Shown in pieces: positions 1 to 8,418 of a DNA stretch of 64,000 bases. The stretch's first letter is position 1. Every line of letters begins with the position of its first letter. The translations under genes and the position numbers were made by a program. Below the pieces are notes generated by a model. It was given only the letters and a program-made list of their open reading frames with translations. It made no database searches and was not told the origin of the DNA. Origin of the DNA: Paraburkholderia lycopersici (GTDB lineage: Bacteria > Pseudomonadota > Gammaproteobacteria > Burkholderiales > Burkholderiaceae); the NCBI RefSeq assembly GCF_900096975.1, contig NZ_FMYQ01000008.1, positions 62,001-126,000 on the forward strand. The letters run 5' to 3'.

Positions 1-636
1 GCCAGGCAAGTAGCCGACGAACGTGGCGACGCCTTCGTTGCCCTTGCCGCCGATCCCCAACGGCCAGTGAACGCTGGTTCCTTCACCGACCCTGCGTTTC
101 CACTCGGGGCTGACCTGCGAGAGATAGTGCGTCCAGATCAGCGTCGTGCCCGAGCCATCGAGGCGTCGTACCACGGCGATGGGTGTGTCGGGCATCTTGA
201 GGTTGGGATTGAGCCGCACGATGGCCGGGTCGTCCCAGTACAAGATCTTGCCGAGAAAGATCTGGCCGAGCACTTCGCCGGTCAGCATCACCTGGCCGGC
301 CTTGATGCCCGGAAGGTTCACGACGGGCACCACGCCACCGATGGCGGTCGGAAACTGCCGCAACCCTTGCTTGCTCAATTGCTCGTTCGTGAGTGGCGCA
401 TCGGATCCGGCGAAGTCGACCACGTGTGTCGAGACTTCCTTGATGCCGTCGATGGAGCCGGTGCCGCGATAGACGACCTTGCCGCCGCCGGACTTCTCGT
501 AATCTGCGGCCCACCGGGTATAGAGCGGCGCGGCGAAGGTGCTGCCGGCGCCGGTCACGCCTTCTGCTCGGGACGTGACTGCGCAAATGCCGCACATGAG
601 AGCGGCAAGCAGGGGGAGCAATGGTCTCACAGGCAT
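1..636 (-). CDS. pstS: Phosphate ABC transporter substrate-binding protein PstS (partial)
   Basis: Periplasmic phosphate-binding component of the PstSCAB importer. The window holds the first 212 codons; the rest lies beyond base 1. A hydrophobic signal peptide (LLPLLAALMCG) is followed by GVTGAGSTFAAPLYTRW, the classic mature PstS start. YRGTGSIDGIKE, DFAGSDAPL, GKILYWDDPAI and RRLDGSGTTLIW are recognisable PstS signatures that line the phosphate site. Two starts are possible: ATG at 636, which directly abuts a GGGAG box, or GTG at 630, which has a normal spacing of about 6 bases from the same box. No pstC/A/B is visible because the operon would continue leftward outside the window. Confidence 0.93.
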   Translation of the reverse strand, partial: MPVRPLLPLLAALMCGICAVTSRAEGVTGAGSTFAAPLYTRWAADYEKSGGGKVVYRGTGSIDGIKEVSTHVVDFAGSDAPLTNEQLSKQGLRQFPTAIGGVVPVVNLPGIKAGQVMLTGEVLGQIFLGKILYWDDPAIVRLNPNLKMPDTPIAVVRRLDGSGTTLIWTHYLSQVSPEWKRRVGEGTSVHWPLGIGGKGNEGVATFVGYLPG

Positions 637-1105
637 CTCCCGTTAGAACGCGCTGCGGCATGTCGCGGAGCCCGATTGGTTTGGGCATTAAAGGTTCTTC
701 GAGGGCTGCCGGTCCGGGCAAATGGTTTTGCGTCTTACTGGCCGGCGCTCGCCTCCTTTCATTGAACGCTCCGCATACCGCTAATTACAGGACGGTGACA
801 GCCCGGATTCAAATTGAATCCAGCTATCGTGCGGCCGGGCATTCACTTGGCATCGCGTAAATGAAATAGCCGCATTCAATCCCATCAGGATGTTGCCGGG
901 CGCGAGTGGATGGTGAGGATAACAAACGAAATGGGAAGTCTTCGTATCGATCTCTGGAGGGAGCATGACAAATTCCGCTGAAGGGAAAGTGTGCGCCAGG
1001 CCACATAGCTGCAACGAATTATTTACAAATAGCCGCTAGGGTACGTCCGATTGCCCCGGGTTCGTCTTGACAAAACGCTTTTAATCCCTTACGGAGACGC
1101 TACAG
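637..1105. other. Intergenic region, no gene seen
   Basis: This 469-base stretch separates divergent pstS and the broken secreted-protein gene. It is noticeably richer in A+T than its neighbours, as expected for promoters. The only open frames are short and lack ribosome sites or recognisable sequence. A TTGACA at about 1067 has no convincing -10 partner. I did not find a clear Pho box. Confidence 0.5.
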
Positions 1106-2786
1106 ATGGCCATCAGCACACTTCGCTCCGCGTTTTGCGGTTCTTGCCTTGCAGCACGACCTTCACGTCTTTCCCTTGCGGTTGTTCTTGCCTGTGCGAG
1201 CGCCGGCGCGGCCGCGCAGACCGCCGACGCGTTCTTCGGCGGTTCGGGTCTTCTCGTCGTGAGCCGTAGCGTCTACGACAACCGGTCGGGCAACGTTACG
1301 CCGGGCATGTCGCTGCCGCCCGACTGCAATAGCGTGCAGGCGAGCTGCCCGACGGGCGGCGCACCCTATGACGGCACCTATCCCGCCGTCTGGAACAACG
1401 TGCTTTACGATCCGAGCTTCGGCATCACGTCGCGAATATTCCTCGACGCGATCACGCCGGGCGGACAACTGGTCCGCACGCTGGAGGTGCCGAACAGCAC
1501 GCATCCGGGCAACGGCCACGATCAGCTCGAAGTCCGAACTCGCTCTCAATCTGTCGAGTGATGGCCGCTACCTGACGTTCATGGGCTATGTCGCGCCGGT
1601 CAATACGATTGACGTGTCGAACTCGAATACGCCGGGCGTGATCGATCCGACGAATCCTGATGGACAGACGTACTATCGCGCCGTTGCGCGTCTCGATGCA
1701 GACGGTCATTTTTCCTTTACGGAAACCAACGCATACAGCGGCAACAACGGCCGTAGCGCGTTGCTCAACAACGGCAACGACAACGGCAAGGGCAACGGTT
1801 TCTATTACACGGTGGGCAATGCGGGTAACGGCTCGAATCCGCAGCCGGTGGGCGTGATCCTCGGCGCCGGCGCGCAGTTCATCGAGGCGACGAATCAGCA
1901 CGAGGCGCAGCAAATGCCGGGGACGCCGGCGCCGCTCGCGAGCTTTTCGGTCACCCAACTTGGCGCGAAAGCCGACAAGGTTGGCAAGGACGACAATTAC
2001 CGCGGCCTGACCGTGTTCAACAACGTGGTGTACTTCACGAAGGGCAGCGGCAGCAACGGCGTGAACACCGTGTACTTCGTCGATACGACGGGCAAGGCTT
2101 GCCTCTCGGGCGGTGTTGGCGTGCCGGTGGCGGGTGCGAAACTGCCGGCCAATCCGCTTGCGTACGACGCGTCCACGGTTGCAGCCAACGGCTTGCCGGA
2201 CAACGTGTGCGTGCTTGCGGGTTTCCCGGCGACGCCCAACAAGTCGGCGACGACGCTGGCCTATCCGTTCGGTTTGTGGTTCGCCGACGCCAATACGCTT
2301 TACGTTGCCGACGAAGGCGACGGCTATGTCGGCGGCACGGACCTGTACACACACGCCGCGCAGCAGACCGGGGCGGGCCTGCAAAAGTGGGTGTACAACG
2401 CGGGAGCGAAATCGTGGAAGCTCGCGTATACGCTGCAGAATGGCCTGAATCTGGGTGCTTCCTACACCGTGCCGGGCTATCCGGTCGGCACCAACAGCGC
2501 GACCAGCTTGCCCTGGTCGCCGGCGACTGACGGTCTGCGCAATATCACGGGCCACGTCGAAAACGACGGCACGGTCACGATCTGGGCGATCACCTCGATG
2601 GTGAGCGGCAATGGCGATCAGGGCGCGGACCCGAATCGTCTCGTTGCCGTGCGCGACAAGCTGCGCAATACGACGGCCTCGGGCGCTGCGAACGAGCGCT
2701 TCGTTACGCTGCGTAACGCGGGCTTCGGCGAAGTGCTGCGCGGTGTGTCGCTCGCGCCGGGCGGTCTGTTCGGCAAGTGGTTCTGA
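1106..2786 (+). pseudogene. Secreted protein of unknown function, frameshifted
   Basis: Two frames together make one protein. The first, 1106-1561, has a signal peptide (RLSLAVVLACASAGAAAQ) and reads to GNGHDQL, then runs into unrelated sequence and a stop. The second frame takes over at about 1527 with SKSELALNLSSDGRYLTFMGY and continues to a normal end at 2786. Joined, they give about 550 residues rich in Gly, Asn and Thr with repeated strand-like blocks such as DTTGKACLSGGVG and NTLYVADEGDGYVGG, which suggests a beta-propeller or similar extracellular fold. I recognise no enzymatic motif. A short deletion whose length is not a multiple of three near 1527 explains the break. Either the gene is dead or the base calling is wrong here. 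Confidence 0.7.
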
Positions 2787-2896
2787 GCGCTCGGCGGCGT
2801 ATACGGGCGTCAGGTCGCACTCGAAGCGGGATTCACGCACAAAGCCGTATGGCGCACTGGATGAACTGACTTCCCGGCGTCGCGCGCATTCGCGAA

Positions 2897-2928
2897 GGTG
2901 GCGAAATCGTAAGAGTGATTTCGCCGCC
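2897..2928. terminator. Hairpin between convergent genes
   Basis: GGTGGCGAAATC pairs with GATTTCGCCGCC around an 8-base loop, giving a 12-pair stem with one G-T pair. It lies between the ends of the convergent secreted-protein gene and acuI. No clear T run follows on either strand, so it may be a weak or Rho-assisted terminator. Confidence 0.5.
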
Positions 2929-2938
2929 GCCGCGAGCC

Positions 2939-3922
2939 TTACTGGTTGACATCGACCACGAGGCGCCCGCGAACCTGGCCGGCAAGCAGAGCGCTTGCAG
3001 CCGGAATCGCATCGGCAAGGGCGATTTCGTGTGTGATCGTGTCCAGTTTTTCCAGATCGAGCGTTTCTCCCAATGCTTGCCAGGCCTGCCGACGTTCGGC
3101 AAACGGGCGCGTGACGCTATTGATGCCGAGGAGGCTCACACCGCGCAGGATGAAAGGGGCGACCGTTGCCGGGAAGTCCATGCCTTGCGCAAGGCCGCAG
3201 GCCGCGACGACGCCGTCCGCGCCCAGGCTCGCGCAGACGTTCGCCAACGTGTGGCCGCCGACCGAATCGATCGCGGCCGCCCAGCGCTCCTTTTGCAGCG
3301 GGCGGCCCGGCCCGGACAACTGGGCGCGATCGATGACCTCGGCCGCACCGAGTTGTTTTAGATATTCGGATTCCTGAAGTCTTCCGGTCGAGGCCACCAC
3401 GCGGTAGCCTCGGCGCGCGAGCAAGGCAATGGCAAAACTCCCCACGCCACCGCTTGCGCCTGTCACGAGCACGTCGCCATGCGTGGGCGTGATACCGTGC
3501 CGTTCCAGCGCGAGGATGCAGAGCATGGCCGTATATCCGGCTGTGCCGACCGCCATCGCCTGGCGAGGCGTGAAACCCGAGGGTAGCGGAATGAGCCATT
3601 CGCCTTTGACACGCGCTTTCTGGGCGAGCCCGCCCCAATGCTGTTCGCCGACGCCCCAGCCGTTGAGCACGACCGCATCGCCCACGACGTACGCAGCATT
3701 GGCGCTCTGCGCGACCGTGCCCGCGAAGTCGATGCCGGGAACCATGGGGAAATTGCGTACGACGGGGCCTTTACCGGTGATTGCGAGCCCGTCCTTGTAG
3801 TTCAGCGTGCTGTAGCCGACTTCGACGAGCACGTCGCCTTCGGGTAGGCGCTCGTCGTCCAGTTCGGCGATGCCCGCTTCATATGATCCGGAATCCTTAT
3901 CGATAAAAATAGCCTTGAACAT
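2939..3922 (-). CDS. acuI: Acryloyl-CoA reductase AcuI (MDR family)
   Basis: NADPH-dependent medium-chain reductase/dehydrogenase of the AcuI/YhdH group, which converts acryloyl-CoA to propionyl-CoA and so detoxifies acrylate. The 327-residue length is typical. The N-terminal GroES-like domain holds YSTLNYKDGLAITG (residues 37-50) and FPMVPGIDFAGTV. The Rossmann domain has VTGASGGVGS at 153-162. The zinc ligands of true alcohol dehydrogenases are absent, as in this subfamily. The gene lies 46 bases downstream of an AcuR-like TetR gene on the same strand, and such pairs are known from acrylate and DMSP catabolism. No DMSP lyase gene is visible here, so the acrylate source is unknown. Confidence 0.88.
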   Translation of the reverse strand: MFKAIFIDKDSGSYEAGIAELDDERLPEGDVLVEVGYSTLNYKDGLAITGKGPVVRNFPMVPGIDFAGTVAQSANAAYVVGDAVVLNGWGVGEQHWGGLAQKARVKGEWLIPLPSGFTPRQAMAVGTAGYTAMLCILALERHGITPTHGDVLVTGASGGVGSFAIALLARRGYRVVASTGRLQESEYLKQLGAAEVIDRAQLSGPGRPLQKERWAAAIDSVGGHTLANVCASLGADGVVAACGLAQGMDFPATVAPFILRGVSLLGINSVTRPFAERRQAWQALGETLDLEKLDTITHEIALADAIPAASALLAGQVRGRLVVDVNQ

Positions 3923-3968
3923 GATGTGTCGTGCTCCTTAAGCGATGAACGATTGCCTTCGCATGCGC

Positions 3969-4604
3969 TTACGCGGCGGGCAATCCGGCGATGAACCCTC
4001 TAAAGAACGTGTCGAGCGGAGCGGCGCTGCGCGCGAGCCGGGCGCGCAGCACGGCGCCTTCCCAGCCGATCCAGAAAAATGCAGCCAGCGAGGCAAGGTC
4101 GATTCGCTTTGCAAGTACGCCTTCGCGTTGGGCCTCGCGCAGGCATGCCACGATACGCGCCTGCCAGCCCTGCAGAATGCGTTCGAGCGTTTCGCGGAAG
4201 TCCTCGGGCAGGATGCCGACTTCCACGCCCAGGTTGCCAACGAGGCAACCGCGCGTATAGCCGTGGCGGGCCATGCCCTTGCCGGCGTCTTTTACGAACG
4301 CGCCGAGTCGCTCGAGTGCGGGGCGCGTGTCGTCGAGCAGCCAGCGATCGAGTTTTGCGCAGAAGTATGCATCGTACGCGGCCATGAGTTCGCGCGCGAA
4401 CGCTTCCTTGCTTTCGAAATAGTGATAGAACGAGCCTTTGGGGATGTTCACGCGCTTGAGCACAGCGTCGAGTCCCGTAGCGGCAAAGCTCTGTTCGGTC
4501 AGCATTTCCATGCCGGCGCGGACGAGCGATGCACGCGTGTCCGCATGCGCGCGCGGGTCTTTGGGCGGTCTGCCGCGACGCGGTTTGACAGTAGTCGGTT
4601 CCAT
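3969..4604 (-). CDS. acuR: TetR-family regulator, AcuR-like
   Basis: A 211-residue TetR repressor. The start MEPTTVKPRRGRPPKD at 4604 is preferred over an upstream ATG at 4667 because the latter would place the operator inside the coding region and adds a stretch unlike the family. The helix-turn-helix is near residues 24-70 (LDAVLKRVNIPKGSFYHYF). The ligand domain has MARHGYTRGCLVGNLGVEVG and FWIGWEGAVLRAR, blocks I recognise from AcuR, the acrylate-responsive repressor of acuI in Rhodobacter. The cysteine in GCLVGN is shared with AcuR. A perfect palindrome just upstream is a likely self-operator that would also control acuI by read-through. Confidence 0.8.
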   Translation of the reverse strand: MEPTTVKPRRGRPPKDPRAHADTRASLVRAGMEMLTEQSFAATGLDAVLKRVNIPKGSFYHYFESKEAFARELMAAYDAYFCAKLDRWLLDDTRPALERLGAFVKDAGKGMARHGYTRGCLVGNLGVEVGILPEDFRETLERILQGWQARIVACLREAQREGVLAKRIDLASLAAFFWIGWEGAVLRARLARSAAPLDTFFRGFIAGLPAA

Positions 4605-4615
4605 GAGGCGGATAT

Positions 4616-4630
4616 TAGACTGATCGTCTA
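4616..4630. promoter_or_regulatory. TetR-type operator upstream of acuR
   Basis: TAGAC-TGATC-GTCTA is a perfect inverted repeat with 5-base arms, centred about 19 bases before the acuR start. TAGAC/GTCTA arms are the usual half-sites of NemR/AcuR-like TetR repressors, so autoregulation of acuR-acuI is likely. Confidence 0.7.
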
Positions 4631-4820
4631 TAAAATTCAAGCAGGCGGCGGTGCCAACCACGCACACGATTCAAAATCGCTCGATCAGCCGGGTTTCGCC
4701 GCGCGCGCAAGACTCATGGCATGCCGTGCGCGCCGCGTTCGCAGCGCCGTGCGTGGATAGCGGCGCATCGGCGCGGCGTGACGTCGAAACGACGATCGAA
4801 GGCCGCGAAGGCCGCAGGGG

Positions 4821-5434
4821 CAATTCGATCAGGCGTTCTGGAGTTGCAAGGTCGGCTACATGCTCGACGGCATGGACACGCAGATGCCGTCTTTCGTGAT
4901 TCGCGCGCCGGCGTCCAGCTGGGCGGGCGTGCAAGGCGGCTATTGCGCGATCATCACCTCGCTGCCTACGTTCCTGAAAAGCGAGTGCCATCTCACCATG
5001 ATGGGCCCCCTGGGGGCTAGCTCGCGACGATCATCGCCGGCTCGTATGCGGGCTACCGGTCGAGCGCATGGCGCACCGACCGGCTCGGCCGCAAGCTCAT
5101 CCCGTTCGCGACGGACTCCATGGCGATTGCGTTTGCCTATACGTTGCCGCCGCTCACGAACCGGCTCGATGCTGTGGCTCGGTTTTCCGCCCGGTTTCTT
5201 CGCGTCCGGCATTTTCCAGGGCACGGGCGCGTTCTTCACGGAGCGCTTTCCCAAATGCGTGCGCGGCTCGGGGCAGGGCTTCTGCTACAACGCGGGCCAC
5301 GCGATCGGCGCACTTGCGAAGCAGTTCGGTCCCGGACCGGGCATCGGATGTTTGCGATGGCGGCCTATGGCGTGCGGATCGTCGCGGCGCTCACGCTGCC
5401 CGAAACGCGCGGTCGCGAACTCGAAACGGCGTGA
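4821..5434 (+). pseudogene. MFS transporter remnant with internal deletion and frameshifts
   Basis: Pieces of a sugar/aromatic-acid type MFS permease are readable in order but in shifting frames. QFDQAFWSCKVGYMLDGMDTQM is the TM1 region. VQGGYCAIITSLPTFLKSE comes from the second half of such proteins (about TM7) and follows only about 15 residues later, so TM2-TM6 are gone. From 5021 another frame gives LATIIAGSYAGYRSSAWRTD and MAIAFAYTLPPLTN. The first frame then returns with FFASGIFQGTGAFFTERFPK, and the end AAYGVRIVAALTLPETRGRE is again in the second frame. No start codon with a ribosome site is present. Dead gene. Confidence 0.83.
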
Positions 5435-5456
5435 CGGCGCAGCAGCGTCTTTCGCG

Positions 5457-6044
5457 CTAAGGCAGTTCGCGCGCCTTGATCGTGTCGCCGGCGCGCACGA
5501 AATTGCCGGCGCCGAGATGGTGGATCGTGTGCAGGTCCGCGTTGCTGCTGTCGAGTTCCCAGTGGCCATGGCGGAACGCGCGCGGATCGGCCGCAGCGGC
5601 GATCACTTCGCCAAAACACGTGTCGTAGGCGTCTTCGGTATGCGGCTCGGGAATCAGTCGGCATTCCATCCACGCGGAGCAACCCGCTTCCAGCAGAGGT
5701 AGTCCGAGCTTCGGGCCCGCAACGGCGGCGATTCCGAAGCGCTCGAATTTGTCGATCTCGCGGCCGCTCACGCTGCCCACGGCATATGTGAGGTCAAGGG
5801 CGGCGGCGCCCGGAATGATTACGCCGAACGTGCCGCTCGCGTTGATCAGTTCGCGCGTAAACGTGCGCTTGTCGATGACGACGGCAATGCGCGGCGGCGT
5901 GAATTCCACAGGCATGGACCATGCGGCCGCCATGACGTTGCGACGTTTGGCGTCGCTGCTCGTGACGAGGATGGTGGGGCCATGGTTGATGAGGCGGCTC
6001 GCGTGTTCGAGCGCCACCGGCGCGAAAGTCGAAAGGGTTTTCAT
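5457..6044 (-). CDS. Flavin reductase family protein (FMN-binding split barrel)
   Basis: A 195-residue protein of the flavin reductase-like family. It starts MKTLSTFAPVALEHASRLI and keeps the family's strand pattern: GPTILVTSSDAKRRNVMAAAWSMPVEFTPPRIAVVID, then TFGVIIPGAAALDLTYAVG. Such proteins bind FMN and reduce flavins or act as small oxidoreductases. The physiological partner cannot be told from sequence. It faces the dead MFS gene and has no obvious operon mate. Confidence 0.8.
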   Translation of the reverse strand: MKTLSTFAPVALEHASRLINHGPTILVTSSDAKRRNVMAAAWSMPVEFTPPRIAVVIDKRTFTRELINASGTFGVIIPGAAALDLTYAVGSVSGREIDKFERFGIAAVAGPKLGLPLLEAGCSAWMECRLIPEPHTEDAYDTCFGEVIAAAADPRAFRHGHWELDSSNADLHTIHHLGAGNFVRAGDTIKARELP

Positions 6045-6265
6045 CGGGCGCTTGATGTGGTGTGAGTCGGAACCCGGGCGACTTTACAACAGAAACGGGA
6101 ATGTCGCGGAACGAGGCGGTGGCGCTGGACCCAGGGCACGTCGATGTCGTCGGCGTTCATCGCAATGTGCTGACGATTGACGTGCGCGTCCCGGCCAGTT
6201 CGGGGTATGCGCGCGCCAGTAGCGAAAACGCTAAAGGTTCCCCCGCGAACGCCGTTAGAGCGGGC

Positions 6266-6484
6266 ATGAAGACGCTATTCACCCAGTCCGATGCACGCTT
6301 CATCCTGTCCATCGCCCTCGAACTGGCCGAGAACCAGGCCGTGGAGGCGGGAGTCGAACTGGAGTCGGCGGCAGGATCGGCGATTTGCGACGACGTGATC
6401 GTCGCGACACTCTCTCAGTTCGCGCCGACTGTCACGATCGACGAGTTCTACGGCCTGCTGGCGCGGCCCGAGGTGCTGCATTGA
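6266..6484 (+). CDS. Small hypothetical protein
   Basis: A 72-residue acidic, soluble protein starting MKTLFTQSDARFILSIALE. The frame is open back to 6062, but the upstream part is low in coding character, so the internal ATG at 6266 is preferred. No signal peptide, cysteine pair or membrane segment stands out, and I recognise no family. The helical, acidic composition suggests a small binding or adaptor protein. Confidence 0.5.
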   Translation: MKTLFTQSDARFILSIALELAENQAVEAGVELESAAGSAICDDVIVATLSQFAPTVTIDEFYGLLARPEVLH

Positions 6485-6590
6485 CTCGCGCGCCAATGCG
6501 CGCCTCAGCGGCAGCCGGAAATGAAACTGCGGGCGCTCGTCGCATGAGCGTCCGCAGTTTCATTGGACCCGCGACGAAGTTCGACGTTGT

Positions 6591-6958
6591 TTAGAATCTC
6601 TGGCGCAAACCCATGCTCACGATCGCCTGCGACTGCGCTGCCGGCGAGTGGCCGTTGCCCTTGTCGGACACCGAGGCCGTGGCCGCGACGGGCTTGCCCG
6701 CGGTATCGAGCGTCATGCCCGAGGCGTGCTGATAGCCCGCTAGCAGATATACGGTCGAGCGCGTCGAGAGGTCATAGGTGGCTCCCGCCGAAACGTTGTG
6801 GTACTTGCGCGTCCTCATCTACGCCTTCCGCGGTGCTCGTTGCTGCGATACGTCATGCCCGCGTCGGCAATGCTGTAGGGCGTGACCGAACCCTGTGCCG
6901 ATGCGATGCCGGCGAAGGACAGCAGGACTGGTGCGGCGAGCAGGTGTTTTCTCATCAT
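6591..6958 (-). pseudogene. Porin reduced to its two ends
   Basis: The 5' part reads MMRKHLLAAPVLLSFAGIASAQGSVTPYSIADAGMTY, the signal peptide and first strand of a Burkholderia OmpC-like porin, and then stops after about 45 residues. The 3' part (6591-6818) reads YHNVSAGATYDLSTRSTVYL through SQAIVSMGLRQRF, the last strands with the terminal Phe needed for outer-membrane insertion. About 280 residues of barrel between them are missing and the frame is broken at the join. The product cannot form a porin. Confidence 0.85.
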
Positions 6959-7084
6959 TTGTTGTTTCGATGTCGATGGATCGCTTCGTGAGCGATTTCT
7001 GGTTGTGCACGCAAGCGCTGGCTACCTCGCGAACGAGGCAGCCAGCGCTTGCGCGGGAAGGGAAAGGGAACGGCGCGGGTTACG

Positions 7085-8410
7085 TCAGCGTTTGAGCGAA
7101 GCGCCGGGCGGCATCTCCGGGGCGCTTACGGTGACGGTCCTGCGGACCTTCGCGACGGCTTCGGCGCTGACCGGCGCGCCGGCGCTGCCCCAGCTCGTGC
7201 GCACGAAGGTGGACACGTCGGCCACTTCCTGGTCGGACAGACGCCAGCCGAACGGCGGCATCGTAAACGACGAAGGCGCGGACTTCGTGCCTTTGAGCGT
7301 GCTGCCCGAGAGCAGCACGTGAATGAGCGAAGTGGGGTCCTTGCCCTGCACGACCGGGTTGCCGCCTGGCGCCGGAAACACGCGCATATAGCCGCGCCCG
7401 TCGCTGCGGTGGCAGGCCATGCAGTTGTCGCGATAGACGGCGGCGCCGCGCGCGCTCGCATCGCCGTTTTGCAGCTTGCCGGCGGCGGCTGGGTCGTAGG
7501 CGTGCGGCGTTTCCTTCGCACCGCTGGCGGGCAGCGTCTTGAGGTAGCGCGCCATGGCGAGCAGGTCCGCGTCGTCCATGTGCTGCGTGCTGTGCTGGAC
7601 CACGTCGGTCATGCCGCCGAACGCCGCCGTATGCAGATTGCGGCCCGACTTGAGGAACCGCACGATGTCGTCCTCGCTCCACGCGCCGATGCCCGTGCGC
7701 GGGTTGCCGCGCAGGCTGGACGGCAACCAGCCGTCGACCGGCGCGCCGCCCGAGAGAAAGTCGTCGCCTTCGAGGTCGGTGAGCGCGAGTTCCTGCATCG
7801 TGCGCGCGCGCGGTGTGTGGCACGCGCCGCAATGGCCGAGGCCCTGCACGAGATAGGCGCCGCGCGCGACGATCGCGTCGTTGTAGCGCGAGGCGTCGAA
7901 TGGCTGCACCTTCGGCGCGAACAGCGTGCGCCAGATGCCGAGCGGCCAGCGCATCGAAAGCGGCCACGGAATGTCCACCGCGCGATTGTGCGCCGGCACG
8001 GGCGCGACGCCTTGCATGAAGTAGGCGTAGAGCGCCTTCATGTCGTCGTCGGAGAGGCGCGCGTACGAGGGATAGGGCATCGCCGGGTAGAGCGTCTCGC
8101 CGTTGGGGCGCACGCCCTGACGCACGGCTCTGGCGAAGTCGTCGTAGCTCCACTTGCCGATGCCGGTGTTCACGTCGGGCGTGATGTTGGTCGAATAGAT
8201 CGCGCCGATCGGCGTGTCGAATTTCAGGCCGCCCGCGAACGGCTTGCCGCCTTGTATCGTGTGGCAGGCGATGCAGTCGCCCGCGCGCGCAAGGTATTCG
8301 CCGCGGGCGGCCGGTTGTTCGGCGGCTTGCGCTGCGAAGGTCGTGAAAGCCGCGCCCGCGATCGTCACGCGTGCAACGTTCGCGCATGTGGAGAAAAAGT
8401 TCTTCTTCAT
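7085..8410 (-). CDS. Triheme cytochrome c subunit of a membrane-bound dehydrogenase
   Basis: A 441-residue exported cytochrome c that carries electrons from a periplasmic GMC-type dehydrogenase to the ubiquinone pool, as in gluconate, sorbitol and alcohol dehydrogenases. The signal peptide (ARVTIAGAAFTTFAAQAA) precedes three heme sites: CIACH at residues 46-50, then CGACH and CMACH, spaced one per roughly 140-residue domain. The start at 8410 (MKKNFFSTCANVA) is chosen because upstream codons belong to the preceding gene's end. It is last in the leftward order subunit 3, flavoprotein, cytochrome. The cytochrome itself is intact although its flavoprotein partner is broken. Confidence 0.9.
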   Translation of the reverse strand: MKKNFFSTCANVARVTIAGAAFTTFAAQAAEQPAARGEYLARAGDCIACHTIQGGKPFAGGLKFDTPIGAIYSTNITPDVNTGIGKWSYDDFARAVRQGVRPNGETLYPAMPYPSYARLSDDDMKALYAYFMQGVAPVPAHNRAVDIPWPLSMRWPLGIWRTLFAPKVQPFDASRYNDAIVARGAYLVQGLGHCGACHTPRARTMQELALTDLEGDDFLSGGAPVDGWLPSSLRGNPRTGIGAWSEDDIVRFLKSGRNLHTAAFGGMTDVVQHSTQHMDDADLLAMARYLKTLPASGAKETPHAYDPAAAGKLQNGDASARGAAVYRDNCMACHRSDGRGYMRVFPAPGGNPVVQGKDPTSLIHVLLSGSTLKGTKSAPSSFTMPPFGWRLSDQEVADVSTFVRTSWGSAGAPVSAEAVAKVRRTVTVSAPEMPPGASLKR

Positions 8411-8418
8411 ACCGCTCT

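Noticed and set aside
781..1014. A 77-codon minus-strand frame upstream of pstS
   Set aside because: No ribosome site, no recognisable sequence, and it lies in an A+T-rich promoter-type gap.
1452..2840. A 462-codon minus-strand frame opposite the secreted-protein gene
   Set aside because: Composition is Arg/His/Val-rich shadow coding, and the plus strand carries the recognisable protein.
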